From positions 59,292-123,291 of the forward strand of contig CAMLNA010000002.1 in NCBI GenBank assembly GCA_946481025.1: a DNA stretch of 64,000 nt, in the 5' to 3' direction. Positions within the stretch are counted from its first letter, which is position 1. Each line of letters opens with the position of its first letter. The translations under genes and the position numbers were made by a program. The notes beneath the pieces were generated by a model, which was not told the DNA's origin, searched no databases, and saw only the letters and a program-made list of their open reading frames with translations. Below, one piece after another: positions 43,461-53,900 of this stretch. Source of the stretch: an uncultured Rivibacter sp. GTDB lineage: Bacteria; Pseudomonadota; Gammaproteobacteria; Burkholderiales; Burkholderiaceae.

Positions 43461-44878
43461 ACTCCGTCTTCTCGGTGCTCCTGCACAAGGAGTTGCGCGC
43501 GCTCATGTCGGATGGCCGGCTCGTCGTGCTGCTGCTCTTGTGGTGCACGCTTTCCCTCAGCGCAGCGATCGTCAGTTCGCTGCAGCGCGGCCACACGGTG
43601 CAAGTGAAGTCGCAGGTGTCGGCACTCATCCGCGCGCAATGGGATCGCCAGGGTGACAAGCACCCCCACCGGGGCGCTCATTTCGGCCTCTACGCGCTGC
43701 GGCACGATACCGCGCTCGCGGCCTTCGACCCCGGCGTGGGCACCGCGGTGGGCCAGGCTCTCTACCTGGAGCCGCACCGTCGCAACGTGCCGATGTTCAG
43801 TGACCTGGATGACCTGCCTGCAAGTGCGGGTCTCGTTCGCCTGACGCCGGCCTTCCTGATGGAAGTGTTGCTGCCGTTGCTCGTCTGCGTGCTGGCATTT
43901 GCTTCCGTCACATTGGAGCGTGAATCAGGCACGCTGCGCATGCTTCACGGTGTCGGCCTGCCACGTCTACGGTGGCTGCTGGCGAAGGTGGCTGCAGTCG
44001 CGGGCTGCTCGGTCGCCTCGGCAGCGCCCGCGTTGGTTGCGCCGGTGCTCCTGAGCGACGCCGGCATCACGCCGGAGATCGTTTTGCGCGGGTCGCTGAT
44101 CGGCGCCTCGCTCGCGGTGTTGGTGGTGACCCATGCGGCGATCGCGGTCAGCATCTCGTGCTGGTGCAAGGAAGGGCGCACGGCCCTGCTCGCGGTGCTG
44201 GCTTTCTGGGCAGCGACGGCGCTCGTGCTGCCGCGCCTAGCGACGGACTTTGCCCTGCAGCGGATGCCGTCCCCCGAGGCGGCGGCGTTCTGGGCGGCGA
44301 TCGGCAAAGACATTCGCGACGGGCTGCCGGGTGAAGCGACCCCGACTGAACGCCTGAAGGAGTTCGAGCGTCGGACGCTGCAAGCCCATGGCGTCTCACG
44401 TGTCGATGAGTTGCCGGTGGGCTTCCTGGCGCTTCGACGCCTGTTTCGTGATGCCGAGGCCGACCGGGTGCACGACCGGCACTTCGCCCGGCTCTGGAGC
44501 GTGCACCATCAGCAGCAGCGGCTCGCGCTGCTTGCTTCCGGCCCCAGCCCCACGGTGGCCTGGCGCGCGGTGTCGATGGCCATCGCGGCAACGGACCTGA
44601 ACCATGAGCAGCACTTCCAGGACGAGGCGGAGCGTTATCGGCGAGACGTGAACAACGCGATCGATCGATGGGATGCGGTCCACAGCCGCGGGTTGGTGTC
44701 GTACGAGGAGCGCTATGCAGGGGCCGAGCTGTGGGAATCGATGCCGCGCTTCGAACATCGCCAGCCGCCGTTGGCAGATGCCCTGCGCCCGGCAGCGCCC
44801 GCGATGGGCATTCTTGCGGCCTGGATGGCCGGCGCGCTGTCGCTGCTTCTGATGTCGGCCAGGGGGCTGAAGCCATGA
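43457..44878 (+). CDS. DUF3526 ABC-2-type permease, first
   Basis: 473 residues. It has an N-terminal membrane helix (LVVLLLLWCTLSLSAAIVSS), a periplasmic stretch of about 100 residues containing LYLEPHRRNVPMFSDLDD, four to five helices between about 135 and 265 (MEVLLPLLVCVLAFASVTLERESGTLRMLHG), a second long extramembrane domain and a final helix (MGILAAWMAGALSLLLM). ERESGTLR...LPRLRWLLAK is the coupling-helix region of ABC-2 permeases. It overlaps both neighbours by ATGA junctions, so expression is stoichiometric with the ATPase and the second permease. Confidence 0.86.
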
Positions 44879-46173
44879 ACCTCTGGCGAGCCGAACTCGT
44901 GCGCTATTGGCGCGAGCCGGGCCAACGGTGGATCCTGGCGGTTGCAGGGCTCGCCTGGCTCTTGGCCGGCGTGCTGGGCGGCATGACCGCATCGGAGCAG
45001 CGGTCGCGGCAGTCGACCCAATGGAGGCACTGGGAAAGCGCGCTCGAAGCCAGGCTGGCTTCTGCCTCCCGCGGTGTGCCTTCGGCGAAGCTTGCGGGCG
45101 AGGCCTTCGATGTCGGTCGCCACTTCGGCCCGCACGTGACCTTGCCCGGTGGGCCCGGCCTTGCGCTCGTGCCGCGCGACGCGGTCGGTCAGACGGTGGG
45201 CATCGAAACGCGGCACTTCGAAGCCCGGCGCGCGGAGCCCTTGAAAAATCCTGCCCTGGCGACCGTCAGCGGCACGGGCCTCGCATGGCTGATCGCGGTG
45301 CTGCTGCCGCTGGCCTTGATCAGTGCCAGCCATGGCGTCCGCCTCGGCGACCGGGACGCGGGCCGGTGGCGGTGGATCGTCTCGTTGAGCCGCACGCCGT
45401 GGCGTTCGGTCGCGTGGGCGCTGGGCCTTCGCGCATGCGCCCTCACGCTGCTGGCCTGGCTGGCGTCCTGCGTCGCACTGGGGCTGGACTCCGCTGTGAC
45501 GCCGGCCGCGCTCCTGGCGTGGCTCGCGGCGCTGCTTTCTTTCGCCCTGACATGGACGGTGCTGGTTTCGCTCGTGCTGGCGTCGCCGATGTCGGCCGGT
45601 GGAGGAACGCTGAGCCTGATCGGCCTCTGGGCGTTGACGACCTTTGCGGTGCCCGCCGTGCTCGGTGAAGCGGCGCATTCCGGAGCTGCGATGCCTTCGC
45701 GCCTCTTTGCGGTCGTCGAATCGCGAAAGGTGCAGCAAGACGCCGAGGCCCGAGACGACACACTGCTTGCCGAGTGGTACCGGCGGAACGCCTCAATGGC
45801 AGCTGCCTTGCCCGATCTGCGGCATGCGTGGCCGGTGTCCTTCGTGCCACGCTATCTGGAAACCGACCGTCTTCTGCGCCCGCTGATGGCCTCGTTCGAT
45901 GACGCGCGGGCGCGCCAGGAGGAACGGCTCAACGCCTGGGCCTGGCTCTCACCGGCGCTTTCGCTGCTTCAGGCGGCAAATGCACTGGCCGGACATACGG
46001 CCGCCAGGCACCTGCAATTTGCTCGGGAGCTCGCCCGCAGGGAAGATGCCTGGAGAGGCCTGCTGGTGCCGGCGATCATGTCGTACCGCGGGCTGAGCAA
46101 AGTCGATCCCGTTCAACTGAAAGCCGTGGGCGAGCCCGTCACGCTCGCGGACGAGACCCTTCTTCACCGGTGA
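44875..46173 (+). CDS. DUF3526 ABC-2-type permease, second
   Basis: 432 residues. It has the same architecture as the preceding gene but is diverged: an N-terminal helix (WILAVAGLAWLLAGVLGGM), a large periplasmic segment, and four to five helices from about 135 to 265, including GTGLAWLIAVLLPLALISASHG, with the DRDAGRWRWIVSLSRTPWRSVAWA coupling segment. The C-terminal domain ends near QAANALAGHTAARHLQFARELARRED. The two permeases presumably form a heterodimer on the ATPase. It is the last gene of the operon, which ends 84 bp before the transpeptidase-like gene. Confidence 0.86.
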   Translation: MNLWRAELVRYWREPGQRWILAVAGLAWLLAGVLGGMTASEQRSRQSTQWRHWESALEARLASASRGVPSAKLAGEAFDVGRHFGPHVTLPGGPGLALVPRDAVGQTVGIETRHFEARRAEPLKNPALATVSGTGLAWLIAVLLPLALISASHGVRLGDRDAGRWRWIVSLSRTPWRSVAWALGLRACALTLLAWLASCVALGLDSAVTPAALLAWLAALLSFALTWTVLVSLVLASPMSAGGGTLSLIGLWALTTFAVPAVLGEAAHSGAAMPSRLFAVVESRKVQQDAEARDDTLLAEWYRRNASMAAALPDLRHAWPVSFVPRYLETDRLLRPLMASFDDARARQEERLNAWAWLSPALSLLQAANALAGHTAARHLQFARELARREDAWRGLLVPAIMSYRGLSKVDPVQLKAVGEPVTLADETLLHR

Positions 46174-46257
46174 TCCGGTCGTTTTTCTCGAACTTCCCGC
46201 ACGGACCCTTTGCGCCGCCCCCCAAGATTCAGGGGGCTGTACGAGGGGGCGTGTTCG

Positions 46258-46944
46258 ATGCATTCGGGGAGAAGGCGGCTGCTCGCCGTGGTGGCCGCAT
46301 GGAGCTTCACCGCAGGTCTTGCGCAAGCCGCGTCGACCGCGGCGCCGCCGTGGTCCGGCCAGGCGTGGCCGCTGTCGGTCGATGCGCACATGGTGGCCCG
46401 CTGGGTCACGCAGTCCGGCGACAACGGCGGCCTGCCGTTCGCCATCGTCGACAAGAAGGCTGCGCGATTTTTCGTGCTGACGCCTGAAGGTCGCCTGGTG
46501 GGCGGCACGCCCGCGTTGCTGGGCGAAGCCGTCGGCGATGACACGGCCCCCGGCGTGGGAGACAAGCCGCCCTCGCAGGTCCTGCCGGGTGAGCGCACGA
46601 CGCCGGCCGGCCGATTCGTTTCGGAACCCGGCCGCAACCTCGCGGGCGAGCATGTGGTGTGGGTGGACTACGACTCGGGCTTCGCCATTCATCGCCTGCG
46701 AAACGACGCCAGCCTCGGCCGTCGCCTGAGGGGCCTGCAAACGCCCACGCCGGACGACAACCGGGCATCGCTGGGCTGTGTCGTGGTGCCCCCGGCCTTC
46801 TACGAAGGCGTGGTGGTGCCCGCCCTGGGCGCACAGCGCGCGGTGGTGTACGTGTTGCCCGAGACCCGGCCGCTGACCAGCCTGGTCGGGGCGGGCGCCT
46901 CGCGGCTGGTGATGCAGGCGCCGGCCACACTGCCCCGGCGCTGA
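46258..46944 (+). CDS. L,D-transpeptidase (YkuD)-like periplasmic protein
   Basis: 228 residues from the ATG at 46258, with GAGGGGG upstream. The signal peptide ends near AGLAQA. The YkuD-type signature is partly kept: TTPAGRF, H145 in AIHRL and the nucleophile C174 in ASLGCVVVPPAFYEG (S-x-GC). The protein is shorter and more divergent than standard peptidoglycan L,D-transpeptidases, so activity is uncertain. It would act on cell-wall peptides in the periplasm. It is monocistronic between the ABC operon and the sensor-kinase cluster. Confidence 0.75.
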   Translation: MHSGRRRLLAVVAAWSFTAGLAQAASTAAPPWSGQAWPLSVDAHMVARWVTQSGDNGGLPFAIVDKKAARFFVLTPEGRLVGGTPALLGEAVGDDTAPGVGDKPPSQVLPGERTTPAGRFVSEPGRNLAGEHVVWVDYDSGFAIHRLRNDASLGRRLRGLQTPTPDDNRASLGCVVVPPAFYEGVVVPALGAQRAVVYVLPETRPLTSLVGAGASRLVMQAPATLPRR

Positions 46945-47045
46945 CGGTTCGCAACAACCTGAAGCGTTTTTGCCGGCCCGGTTTCCTCTGGCCTTGACGT
47001 TCGTCAAGCGACGATGACCTCGTGGCGCGGGCGTCGCATCTGCCG

Positions 47046-47075
47046 TTGACCCGGCAACCGGGCCGCGCCTAAGCT
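47046..47075 (+). promoter_or_regulatory. Possible sigma-70 promoter of the PAS hybrid kinase
   Basis: TTGACC (47046-47051) and TAAGCT (47070-47075) are 18 bp apart, about 90 bp before the kinase start. The -10 is weak and support is limited. The rest of the 219-bp gap before 47164 holds only a TTGACG-TT-CGTCAA inverted repeat near 46995. Confidence 0.25.
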
Positions 47076-47163
47076 GCGCTGCAGGCAAAGGGGGAAGGCG
47101 CTTCGCCGTCTGAAGCTGCTCAGCGTGCTGCGGGGGAATGCAGTGCGCGGCGGGGCGTGTTGG

Positions 47164-49848
47164 ATGTATTCGATATCGACCACACTGGCCAGGTTTCGGC
47201 GCGGCCATGCCGTGACGGACCGCACACCTGGCGCTTCCGTGCACCGTGGCTCGTGGCCGGTTGCAGCGGTGTTCGTGCTCATCGTCGCGATCCAGGTGCT
47301 GGTCGCGGCGATCAGCATCGACGTGCTGTCGGCGGTGCGCGCCTACGTGACCGGCGAGAGCCTGTACTCGAAGGGACAGAAGGACGCGCAGATGCACCTG
47401 CTCGCCTATGCCCAGCATTTCAGGCCCGAGGACTACCACCGGTTCCACGAAGCGATCGCCGTTCCGCTCGGCGATCGCATGGCCCGCGAGGCGCTCCAGA
47501 AGGAGCCACCCGACCTGCAGGCCGCGCGCCGAGGCTTCCTCGACGGAGGCAACCACCCGGACGACATCGACGGCCTGATCCGGCTGTTCCGCTGGCTGGG
47601 CGACGTGCCGTTCATGGCCGGTCCCATCGAAACCTGGGAGCAGGGCGACCGCGTGATCGGGCAGATGCGCGACCTGGTGGAAGGCGCCCATGCGCGCGTC
47701 GCGGCCGGTGACGTGCACGCACCGGCCGTGCGCGACATGCGCGAGCAGGCTCCGCACCTCAACGCCCGGATGACCGAGCTGGAGCGCCAGTTCTCCGCGC
47801 AGCTGGGTGAAGCATCGCGCCGCACGCAGGGGCTGCTGCTGGCGGTGAACCTGATGCTCGCCAGCCTGCTGGCCTTCACCGGCATGCGTTTCGTCCGCCG
47901 CACCTCGCGCCTGCAGGCCGTGGCCGAAGACGAAGTCCGGCGGCGGCAGGAGTCGCTGCAGCGCCTGCTCGACTCCACCGCCGAAGGGCTGTTCGGCGTC
48001 GACGTCCATGGGCGCTGCACCTTCATCAACCGGGCGGCGTTGCGCCTGCTCGGATACGACCGCGAAGCCGAACTGCTCGGGCGCGAGATCCGCGCGCTCG
48101 TGCACCACTCGCACCCCGACGGTCGCGCCTACGGACAGGGCGAGTCCCCCCTCGACTCGGCGCACCAGGACTGGCAGCGGCACGCAGCCGACGAAGTGTT
48201 CTGGCGCCGCGACGGCAGCGCATTCCCGGTCGAGTACTGGGCCCACCCGGTGCTGCACGACGGCCGCGTGCAGGGCGCGGTGGTGACCTTCTTCGACATC
48301 TCCGAGCGGATGCACCTGCAGGCCACCCTGCGCGAGGGAGAAGCCCGCATGGCCCGGCTGGTCGATGCGGTCACCGACGGCGTCATCACCATCGACGCGA
48401 GCGAGCGCATCGTGCTGTTCAACCGGGCCGCGCAGCGGCTGTTCGGGGTGTCCGCGCAAGCGGCGCTGGGCAGCCCGATCGGCCGGTTCGTTCCCAGCGG
48501 GCTGCGCAACGCGGGCCATCCGGATCCGGCCGAGGAGGGCAAGGCGCCTGCCGCGGTGCACGAGCTGACCGGCACGCGCGCCGACGGCAGCGAGTTCCCG
48601 ATGGAGGTGTCGGTCTCGCGGTTCGACACCGGTGCCGGCATGCTGACCACCGTCGTGCTGCGCGACGTGACCGAGCTGCGTGCGGCGCGTGCCGAGCGTC
48701 AGGCGCGGGAAGCGCTGGAAGCCGCCAACCGTGCCAAGACGGAGTTCCTGTCGCGCATGAGCCATGAGCTGCGGACGCCGCTCAATGCGGTGCTCGGTTT
48801 TTCGCAGCTGCTGCGGCTCGACAAGGACCACCCGGCGTCCCGCCCGCAGCTCGAGCGCATCCGCCACATCGAGAATTCCGGGGCCCACTTGCTGGCGCTC
48901 GTCAACGACGTGCTGGACCTGTCCCGCGTGGAGGCCGGGCAGCTGGCGCTGCTGGTGGAGTCGATCAGCCTGCAACAGGTGGCCGAGGAGGCGGTGGCCA
49001 TGATCTCGCCGCTGGCGGCCGAATGCGGCGTGGAGATCCTGGCCGCGGGTGCGGACGGGCATCAGCCTGCAGGCCGGGTGCAGGCCGACCATGTTCGGCT
49101 GCGCCAGGTGCTGGTCAACCTGCTGAGCAATGCGGTGAAGTACAACCGCCGCGGCGGCCGGGTGAGCCTGGCCTGGCGCAGCACTGCGCAGGTGTGCATC
49201 GTCACCGTGGCCGACACCGGGCCCGGCATACCCCAGGACAAGCTGGCGCACCTGTTCGAGCCCTTCAACCGCCTGGGCGCAGAAACGTCGAAGGTGGACG
49301 GCACGGGCATCGGGCTGGTGCTTTCACGCAGGCTGGTCGAGCTGATGCAGGGCCGGCTCGGCGTGGACAGCGTGGTCGGGCAGGGCACTATCGCCACGCT
49401 GGAGCTGCAGTTGTCGGCGCTGCCGGCCGTCCCGGCGCCGCTGCCGGCTGCGCCCAGCCAGCACGGCGCGCTCGACGACCGGCTGAATGTGCTCTACGCA
49501 GAAGACAACGAGGTCAATGTCGAGCTCGTGCGGCAGGTCGCCGCCTTTCGCCCGGCGATTCACCTGAGGGTGGCCGGGAACGGCGCGTCGGCGCTGGCCA
49601 TGGCGGCGGAGTTCCCGCCCGACCTGATGCTGGTGGACATGAATCTCGGCGACATGAACGGCATCGAACTGGCCGATGCATTGCAGCGCAGCCCCTTGAC
49701 GGCGGGCATCCGGCTGGTGGCGCTGTCGGCCGACGCCTTGCCGGAGCAGATCCATGCTGCCCTGGCCCGCGGCTTCGAGCACTACCTCACCAAGCCGATC
49801 GACTTTCGCAGGCTGCTCAACGTGCTGGACATGCGCCCGTCGGCCTGA
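47164..49848 (+). CDS. PAS-domain hybrid sensor histidine kinase/response regulator
   Basis: 894 residues from the ATG at 47164. TM1 (about 35-57), a periplasmic helical sensor (to about 215) and TM2 (about 216-238) precede two PAS domains (about 262-378 and 385-510). The kinase core has H534 in SRMSHELRTPLNAVLGFSQL, N box NLLSNAVKYN and G boxes DTGPGIP and GTGIGLVLS. A C-terminal receiver (about 777-890) has phospho-acceptor D825 (LVDMNLGDMNG) and K in YLTKPID. It is a phosphorelay sensor at the inner membrane; no Hpt protein or partner regulator is adjacent. The diiron enzyme gene follows after 51 bp. Confidence 0.93.
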   Translation: MYSISTTLARFRRGHAVTDRTPGASVHRGSWPVAAVFVLIVAIQVLVAAISIDVLSAVRAYVTGESLYSKGQKDAQMHLLAYAQHFRPEDYHRFHEAIAVPLGDRMAREALQKEPPDLQAARRGFLDGGNHPDDIDGLIRLFRWLGDVPFMAGPIETWEQGDRVIGQMRDLVEGAHARVAAGDVHAPAVRDMREQAPHLNARMTELERQFSAQLGEASRRTQGLLLAVNLMLASLLAFTGMRFVRRTSRLQAVAEDEVRRRQESLQRLLDSTAEGLFGVDVHGRCTFINRAALRLLGYDREAELLGREIRALVHHSHPDGRAYGQGESPLDSAHQDWQRHAADEVFWRRDGSAFPVEYWAHPVLHDGRVQGAVVTFFDISERMHLQATLREGEARMARLVDAVTDGVITIDASERIVLFNRAAQRLFGVSAQAALGSPIGRFVPSGLRNAGHPDPAEEGKAPAAVHELTGTRADGSEFPMEVSVSRFDTGAGMLTTVVLRDVTELRAARAERQAREALEAANRAKTEFLSRMSHELRTPLNAVLGFSQLLRLDKDHPASRPQLERIRHIENSGAHLLALVNDVLDLSRVEAGQLALLVESISLQQVAEEAVAMISPLAAECGVEILAAGADGHQPAGRVQADHVRLRQVLVNLLSNAVKYNRRGGRVSLAWRSTAQVCIVTVADTGPGIPQDKLAHLFEPFNRLGAETSKVDGTGIGLVLSRRLVELMQGRLGVDSVVGQGTIATLELQLSALPAVPAPLPAAPSQHGALDDRLNVLYAEDNEVNVELVRQVAAFRPAIHLRVAGNGASALAMAAEFPPDLMLVDMNLGDMNGIELADALQRSPLTAGIRLVALSADALPEQIHAALARGFEHYLTKPIDFRRLLNVLDMRPSA

Positions 49849-49899
49849 CGCACGCATCGGCGCGAGACGATTTCCGACAACACCACGAGGGAGGTTCGC

Positions 49900-50703
49900 A
49901 TGAGGGAGTTCCAACGCACCGGGGAGCTGAAGGACATCCGCAGCTACCCCGCATGGCTGCAGCAGGTGGTTCGCGACACGCAGCGCGACAAGCTGCGGGT
50001 CGTCGGCCACGAGCTGTTCGCGCTCATGCGCGACGCCAAGCTGCCGCAGGCGGCGATGCGGCGCTTCCTGATCGGCGTGTGGCCCACCATCGAACGCTTT
50101 CCTCGCTTCATGTCGATGACGCTCAAGAAGGTGAGCTACGGCAGGAGCCCGGGGGAGGACATGGCGCGCCGCTACCTGATGCACAACATCCGGGTGGAGC
50201 AGAAGCATGCGGAGTACTGGGTGGAATGGGCGAGGTCGGCAGGGTTGACGGCGGGCGACCTGCAGGAGGGCGAGGAGATCGAAGGCCTGAAGGCGCTGGC
50301 GCACTGGTGCTGGTTCGTCTGCGACCAGGGCAGCCTGCCCGTGGCAATCGCGGCAACGAACTATGCGGTGGAAGGCGCCACCGGCGAGTGGTCATGCGTG
50401 GTGTGCTCCAGGGCCGACTATGCCGAGTCGCTGCCGGCGGAGATCCGCGGCCCCGCGATGCGCTGGCTGCGGGTGCACGCCGAATACGACGACACCCACC
50501 CCTGGGAGGCGCTGGACATCGTGGCCACGCTGCTGGGCCATGCGCCGAGCCAGCGCGAGATCGACGACGTGCGGCGGGCCATCCGGGCCAGCTACGTCTA
50601 CATGGCGATGGCCCTGGACCATGCGCTGGCCGCTGCGATCCACGGCAGCTTCGACGAAACCGCTTCGAACGCCTCGACGCTGGGCGCGCTGGACGCCGCC
50701 TGA
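49900..50703 (+). CDS. Heme-oxygenase-like diiron oxidase, UndA/TenA-like
   Basis: 267 residues, all-helical, with no signal peptide. Six candidate iron ligands are visible: E100 and H103 (RVEQKHAEYW), E158 (NYAVEGATGEW), and H193, D197 and H200 (HAEYDDTH). From memory, the Pseudomonas UndA ligands are E101, H104, E159, H194, D198 and H201, so both the residues and every interval agree. UndA decarboxylates medium-chain fatty acids to terminal alkenes such as 1-undecene. Other members of the fold (TenA, PqqC, CADD) differ in ligands. Ligand conservation is seen; the alkene-forming activity is inference. It has a good GGGAGG site and lies between two hybrid kinases. Confidence 0.8.
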   Translation: MREFQRTGELKDIRSYPAWLQQVVRDTQRDKLRVVGHELFALMRDAKLPQAAMRRFLIGVWPTIERFPRFMSMTLKKVSYGRSPGEDMARRYLMHNIRVEQKHAEYWVEWARSAGLTAGDLQEGEEIEGLKALAHWCWFVCDQGSLPVAIAATNYAVEGATGEWSCVVCSRADYAESLPAEIRGPAMRWLRVHAEYDDTHPWEALDIVATLLGHAPSQREIDDVRRAIRASYVYMAMALDHALAAAIHGSFDETASNASTLGALDAA

Positions 50704-50851
50704 TCACCGAGACAGGCGCCTGCACGCCACGACACCTGGCGCTTTTTACCGCCTGAATCGCCCACCGGATCGGCGTGGCCGCGGTGTGCTGCGCAACCGG
50801 TTCCAGCCAGCGAGCGGCCGGCACGAGCCGCGTCGGCGTTTTCCCGGGGAG

Positions 50852-50865
50852 GGCATGGCGTTTGC
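50852..50865 (+). promoter_or_regulatory. Sigma-54 promoter, giant hybrid kinase
   Basis: GGCATG, GCGT, TTGC: the GG and GC dinucleotides of the -24/-12 elements are separated by 10 nt. Transcription would start near 50877, leaving a leader of about 70 nt to the ATG at 50950. A palindrome overlaps the -12. The rest of the 246-bp gap (50704-50949) shows no gene. Confidence 0.55.
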
Positions 50866-50877
50866 CCATTGGGCAAA
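50861..50877. promoter_or_regulatory. 17-bp palindrome over the kinase promoter
   Basis: TTTGCCCA, central T, TGGGCAAA: a perfect 8-bp inverted repeat that covers the -12 element and extends to the expected transcription start. It could be a repressor operator; the binding protein is unknown. Confidence 0.45.
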
Positions 50878-50949
50878 TCCATAGCGTGGGCGGCGGGCCT
50901 CCCGGCTCGTCGAGCCTTGTGAGCCGTGCCCGGTCCCGGAGGGTCTTCG

Positions 50950-53900
50950 ATGAACGCGGCTGAGGTGTTTTCGGGCGACAGCGAACTGGCGCGGCTGGCG
51001 CGCGGGCTCGACTGGTCGGCCACGCCGCTGGGGCCCCCCGCGGGCTGGTCGGCCAGCCTCAAGGGCGCGGTGCGGCTGCTCCTGAGCTCGCGCTATCCGA
51101 TGTTCGTCTGGTGGGGGCCGTCGTTCATCCAGGTCTACAACGACGCCTACGCCCCGATGCTGGGGCAGCGGCATCCCCAGGCCCTCGGCCGGCCGGCACC
51201 GGAAGTCTGGAGCGACGTCTGGTCGGTGGTCGGGCCGCAGGCCGAAAGCGTGCTGCGCGACGGCCAGTCGACCTGGAACGACCGCGTCCTCCTGGTGATG
51301 CAGCGCAAGGGCTACACCGAGGAGGCCTACTTCACCTTCTCGTACAGCCCCGCCTACGACGACGGCGGCGGCGTGGGCGGCCTGTTCTGCGCCGTGTCCG
51401 AGGAAACCGACCGGGTCATCGGCGAGCGGCGGCTGCACAGCCTGCGCCGGCTGTCGGCCGTGCTGCTGGAGGCGCGCACGTCCGAACAGGCCTGCGAGCG
51501 GCTGGCCGCGGCCCTGTCGGAAAGCTCGCTGGACCTGCCGTTCGCACTGATCTATCTGCCGTACGGCAACGGTTCGCTGCGGCTCATGGCGGCCACCGGC
51601 GTCGAGACGGGTGCGCCGTGGGCGCCGCAGGCGGTGCAGCCGTCCGAAGACGGCAACTGGCCGTTTGCGGCAGCCGCCCAGTCGCGCCGGCCCGTCATCG
51701 TGAACGGGCTGGCGCAGCGCACGCCGGCGATCCATGCAGGGCCCTGGCCGGAGCCGGTCGACGCGGCGGTCGTGGTGCCGCTCCTCGCCCCCGGCGCGGC
51801 CGAAGCCGACGGCTTCGTGGTGCTGGGCATCAGCCCCCGGCTCCGGCTGGACGCGGAATACGAAGCCCATGCGTCGCTCGTGGGGCAGCAGATCGCCGGG
51901 GCGCTGGCCCACGCCCGCGCCTTCGAATTCGAGCAGCGGCGCGCCCAGGCACTCGACGAGCTGGACCGGGCCAAGACCACCTTCTTCGCCAACGTGAGCC
52001 ATGAGTTCCGCACCCCGCTGGCCTTGATGCTCGGGCCGCTGGAGGACCTGGCCGAGACGCTGCCGCGGGACGACCCGCGGTGCGTGCTCGTCGGCACGGC
52101 GCGTCGCAATGCGCAGCGGCTGTTGAAGCTGGTGAACACGCTGCTGGAGTACGCGCGCGTGGAAGGCGGGCGCGCCAATGCGGTGTTCGAGGCGACCGAC
52201 CTGGCCGCCTTCACGGCCGACCTGGCCAGCAGCTTCCGCTCGGCGTGCGAACGGGCCGGCCTGACCATGGTGGTGGATTGCCCGGCCCTGTCCGAGCCGG
52301 TGTTCGTGGACGCGCGGATGTGGGAGAAGGTCGTCCTGAACCTGGTGTCCAACGCCTTCAAGTTCACCCTCAAGGGGCGCATCACGATCGCCGTTCGGGA
52401 GGTCGAGGGCAACGAGGGCCGGCATGCCGAGGTGTCGGTGGCCGACACGGGCAGCGGTATCGCTGCCGCCGACCTGCCCAAGCTCTTCCAGCGGTTCCAG
52501 CGCATCGAAGGCGCGCCGGGCCGCAGCATGGAAGGCAGCGGCATCGGGCTGTCACTGGTCGCCGAGCTGGTGCGGTTGCACGGCGGCAGCATCGACGTCG
52601 AAAGCCGGCTGGGCGAGGGCTCCCGCTTCGTCATCCGCCTGCCGTTCGGCTGCGCCCACCTGCCGGTGGGCGAAGTGCGCGGCGCCGAGGCCGGCGAGGC
52701 AGCCGCGCCACTGCGCACGGCGACCACGGTGGCCTACGTCGGCGAAGCCTTGCAGTGGTTGCGGCAGGGCGATGCCAGCCTGTCGGGCGACGCCGATTCC
52801 GCCTTCGGCGCACTGGACGAGGGCCTCAGCCTGCCGGCACCGGTCGCTGCGCCGGGTGACGCCGCCTCGGTGCTGCTGGTCGAGGACAACCCGGACCTGC
52901 GCGACTACCTGCACCGGCTGCTGGCGCCTCGCTATCACGTCCGCACGGCGTCCGAAGGAGAGGAAGCGCTGCGCATGGCGACCGAGCAGCCGCCCGACCT
53001 CGTGCTCAGCGACGTGATGCTGCCCGGGCTGAACGGCCTGGAACTCACCGCCCGGCTGCGGGGCCACGCGCGCACCGCGGTGCTGCCCATCCTGCTGCTG
53101 TCGGCCAGGGCAGGCGAGGAGGCGCGCATCGAAGGTCTCGACGCGGGGGCCGACGACTACCTGGTGAAGCCGTTCTCGGCCCGCGAGCTGCTGGCGCGCG
53201 TGGCCGCCCACCTGGCCGCGGCACGCGTGCGCCACCAGGCCGAAGCCATGCGCCGAGAAATGGACGAGCGCATGCGCACGGCGCTGTCGGCGGCGAATGC
53301 CGGCTCCTGGAGCCTCGGGCCGCGGCCCGAGCAGGTGATGTGGTCGCCCGAGATCTACGAGATGCTCGGGCTCGACGACCACCGGGACCAGCCTGCCTCG
53401 GTCGCCCTGGCGCTTTCCCGCATCCACCCGGACGACGGGGCGGACCTGATGCCGCGCTTTCACCAGCAGCTGGCCGCGCGCGGCGAGATCGACATCGAAT
53501 ACCGCGTGCTGCTGCCGCACGAAGGCGTGCGCTGGCACCAGGCCCGCGGACGCCGCATGCAGGACGGCCGCGTGAGCGGCATCACGCTGGACATCACCAG
53601 CCGCAAGCGCGCCGAGCTGCTCGAAGCCGAGCTGCGCGAGGAGCGCGTGCGGCTGCGTGCCTTCGTCGACCAGAGCGTCGCCGGCGTGGTGCTCTACGAC
53701 CTGCAAGGCCGCATCACCGAGGTGAATGCGCGTTTCTGCGAGCTGGTGGGGCGCTCCGCGGCCGAGTTGCGCGGCGCCGAGCTTTCCGAGATCACCCACC
53801 CGGAAGACGTGGCCCCGAGCGCCGAGATGCTCTCCAGCCTGCTGGCCGGCAGCCGGCCCTCGTTTTTCATCGAGAAGCGCTACGTCCGGCCGGACGCGAG

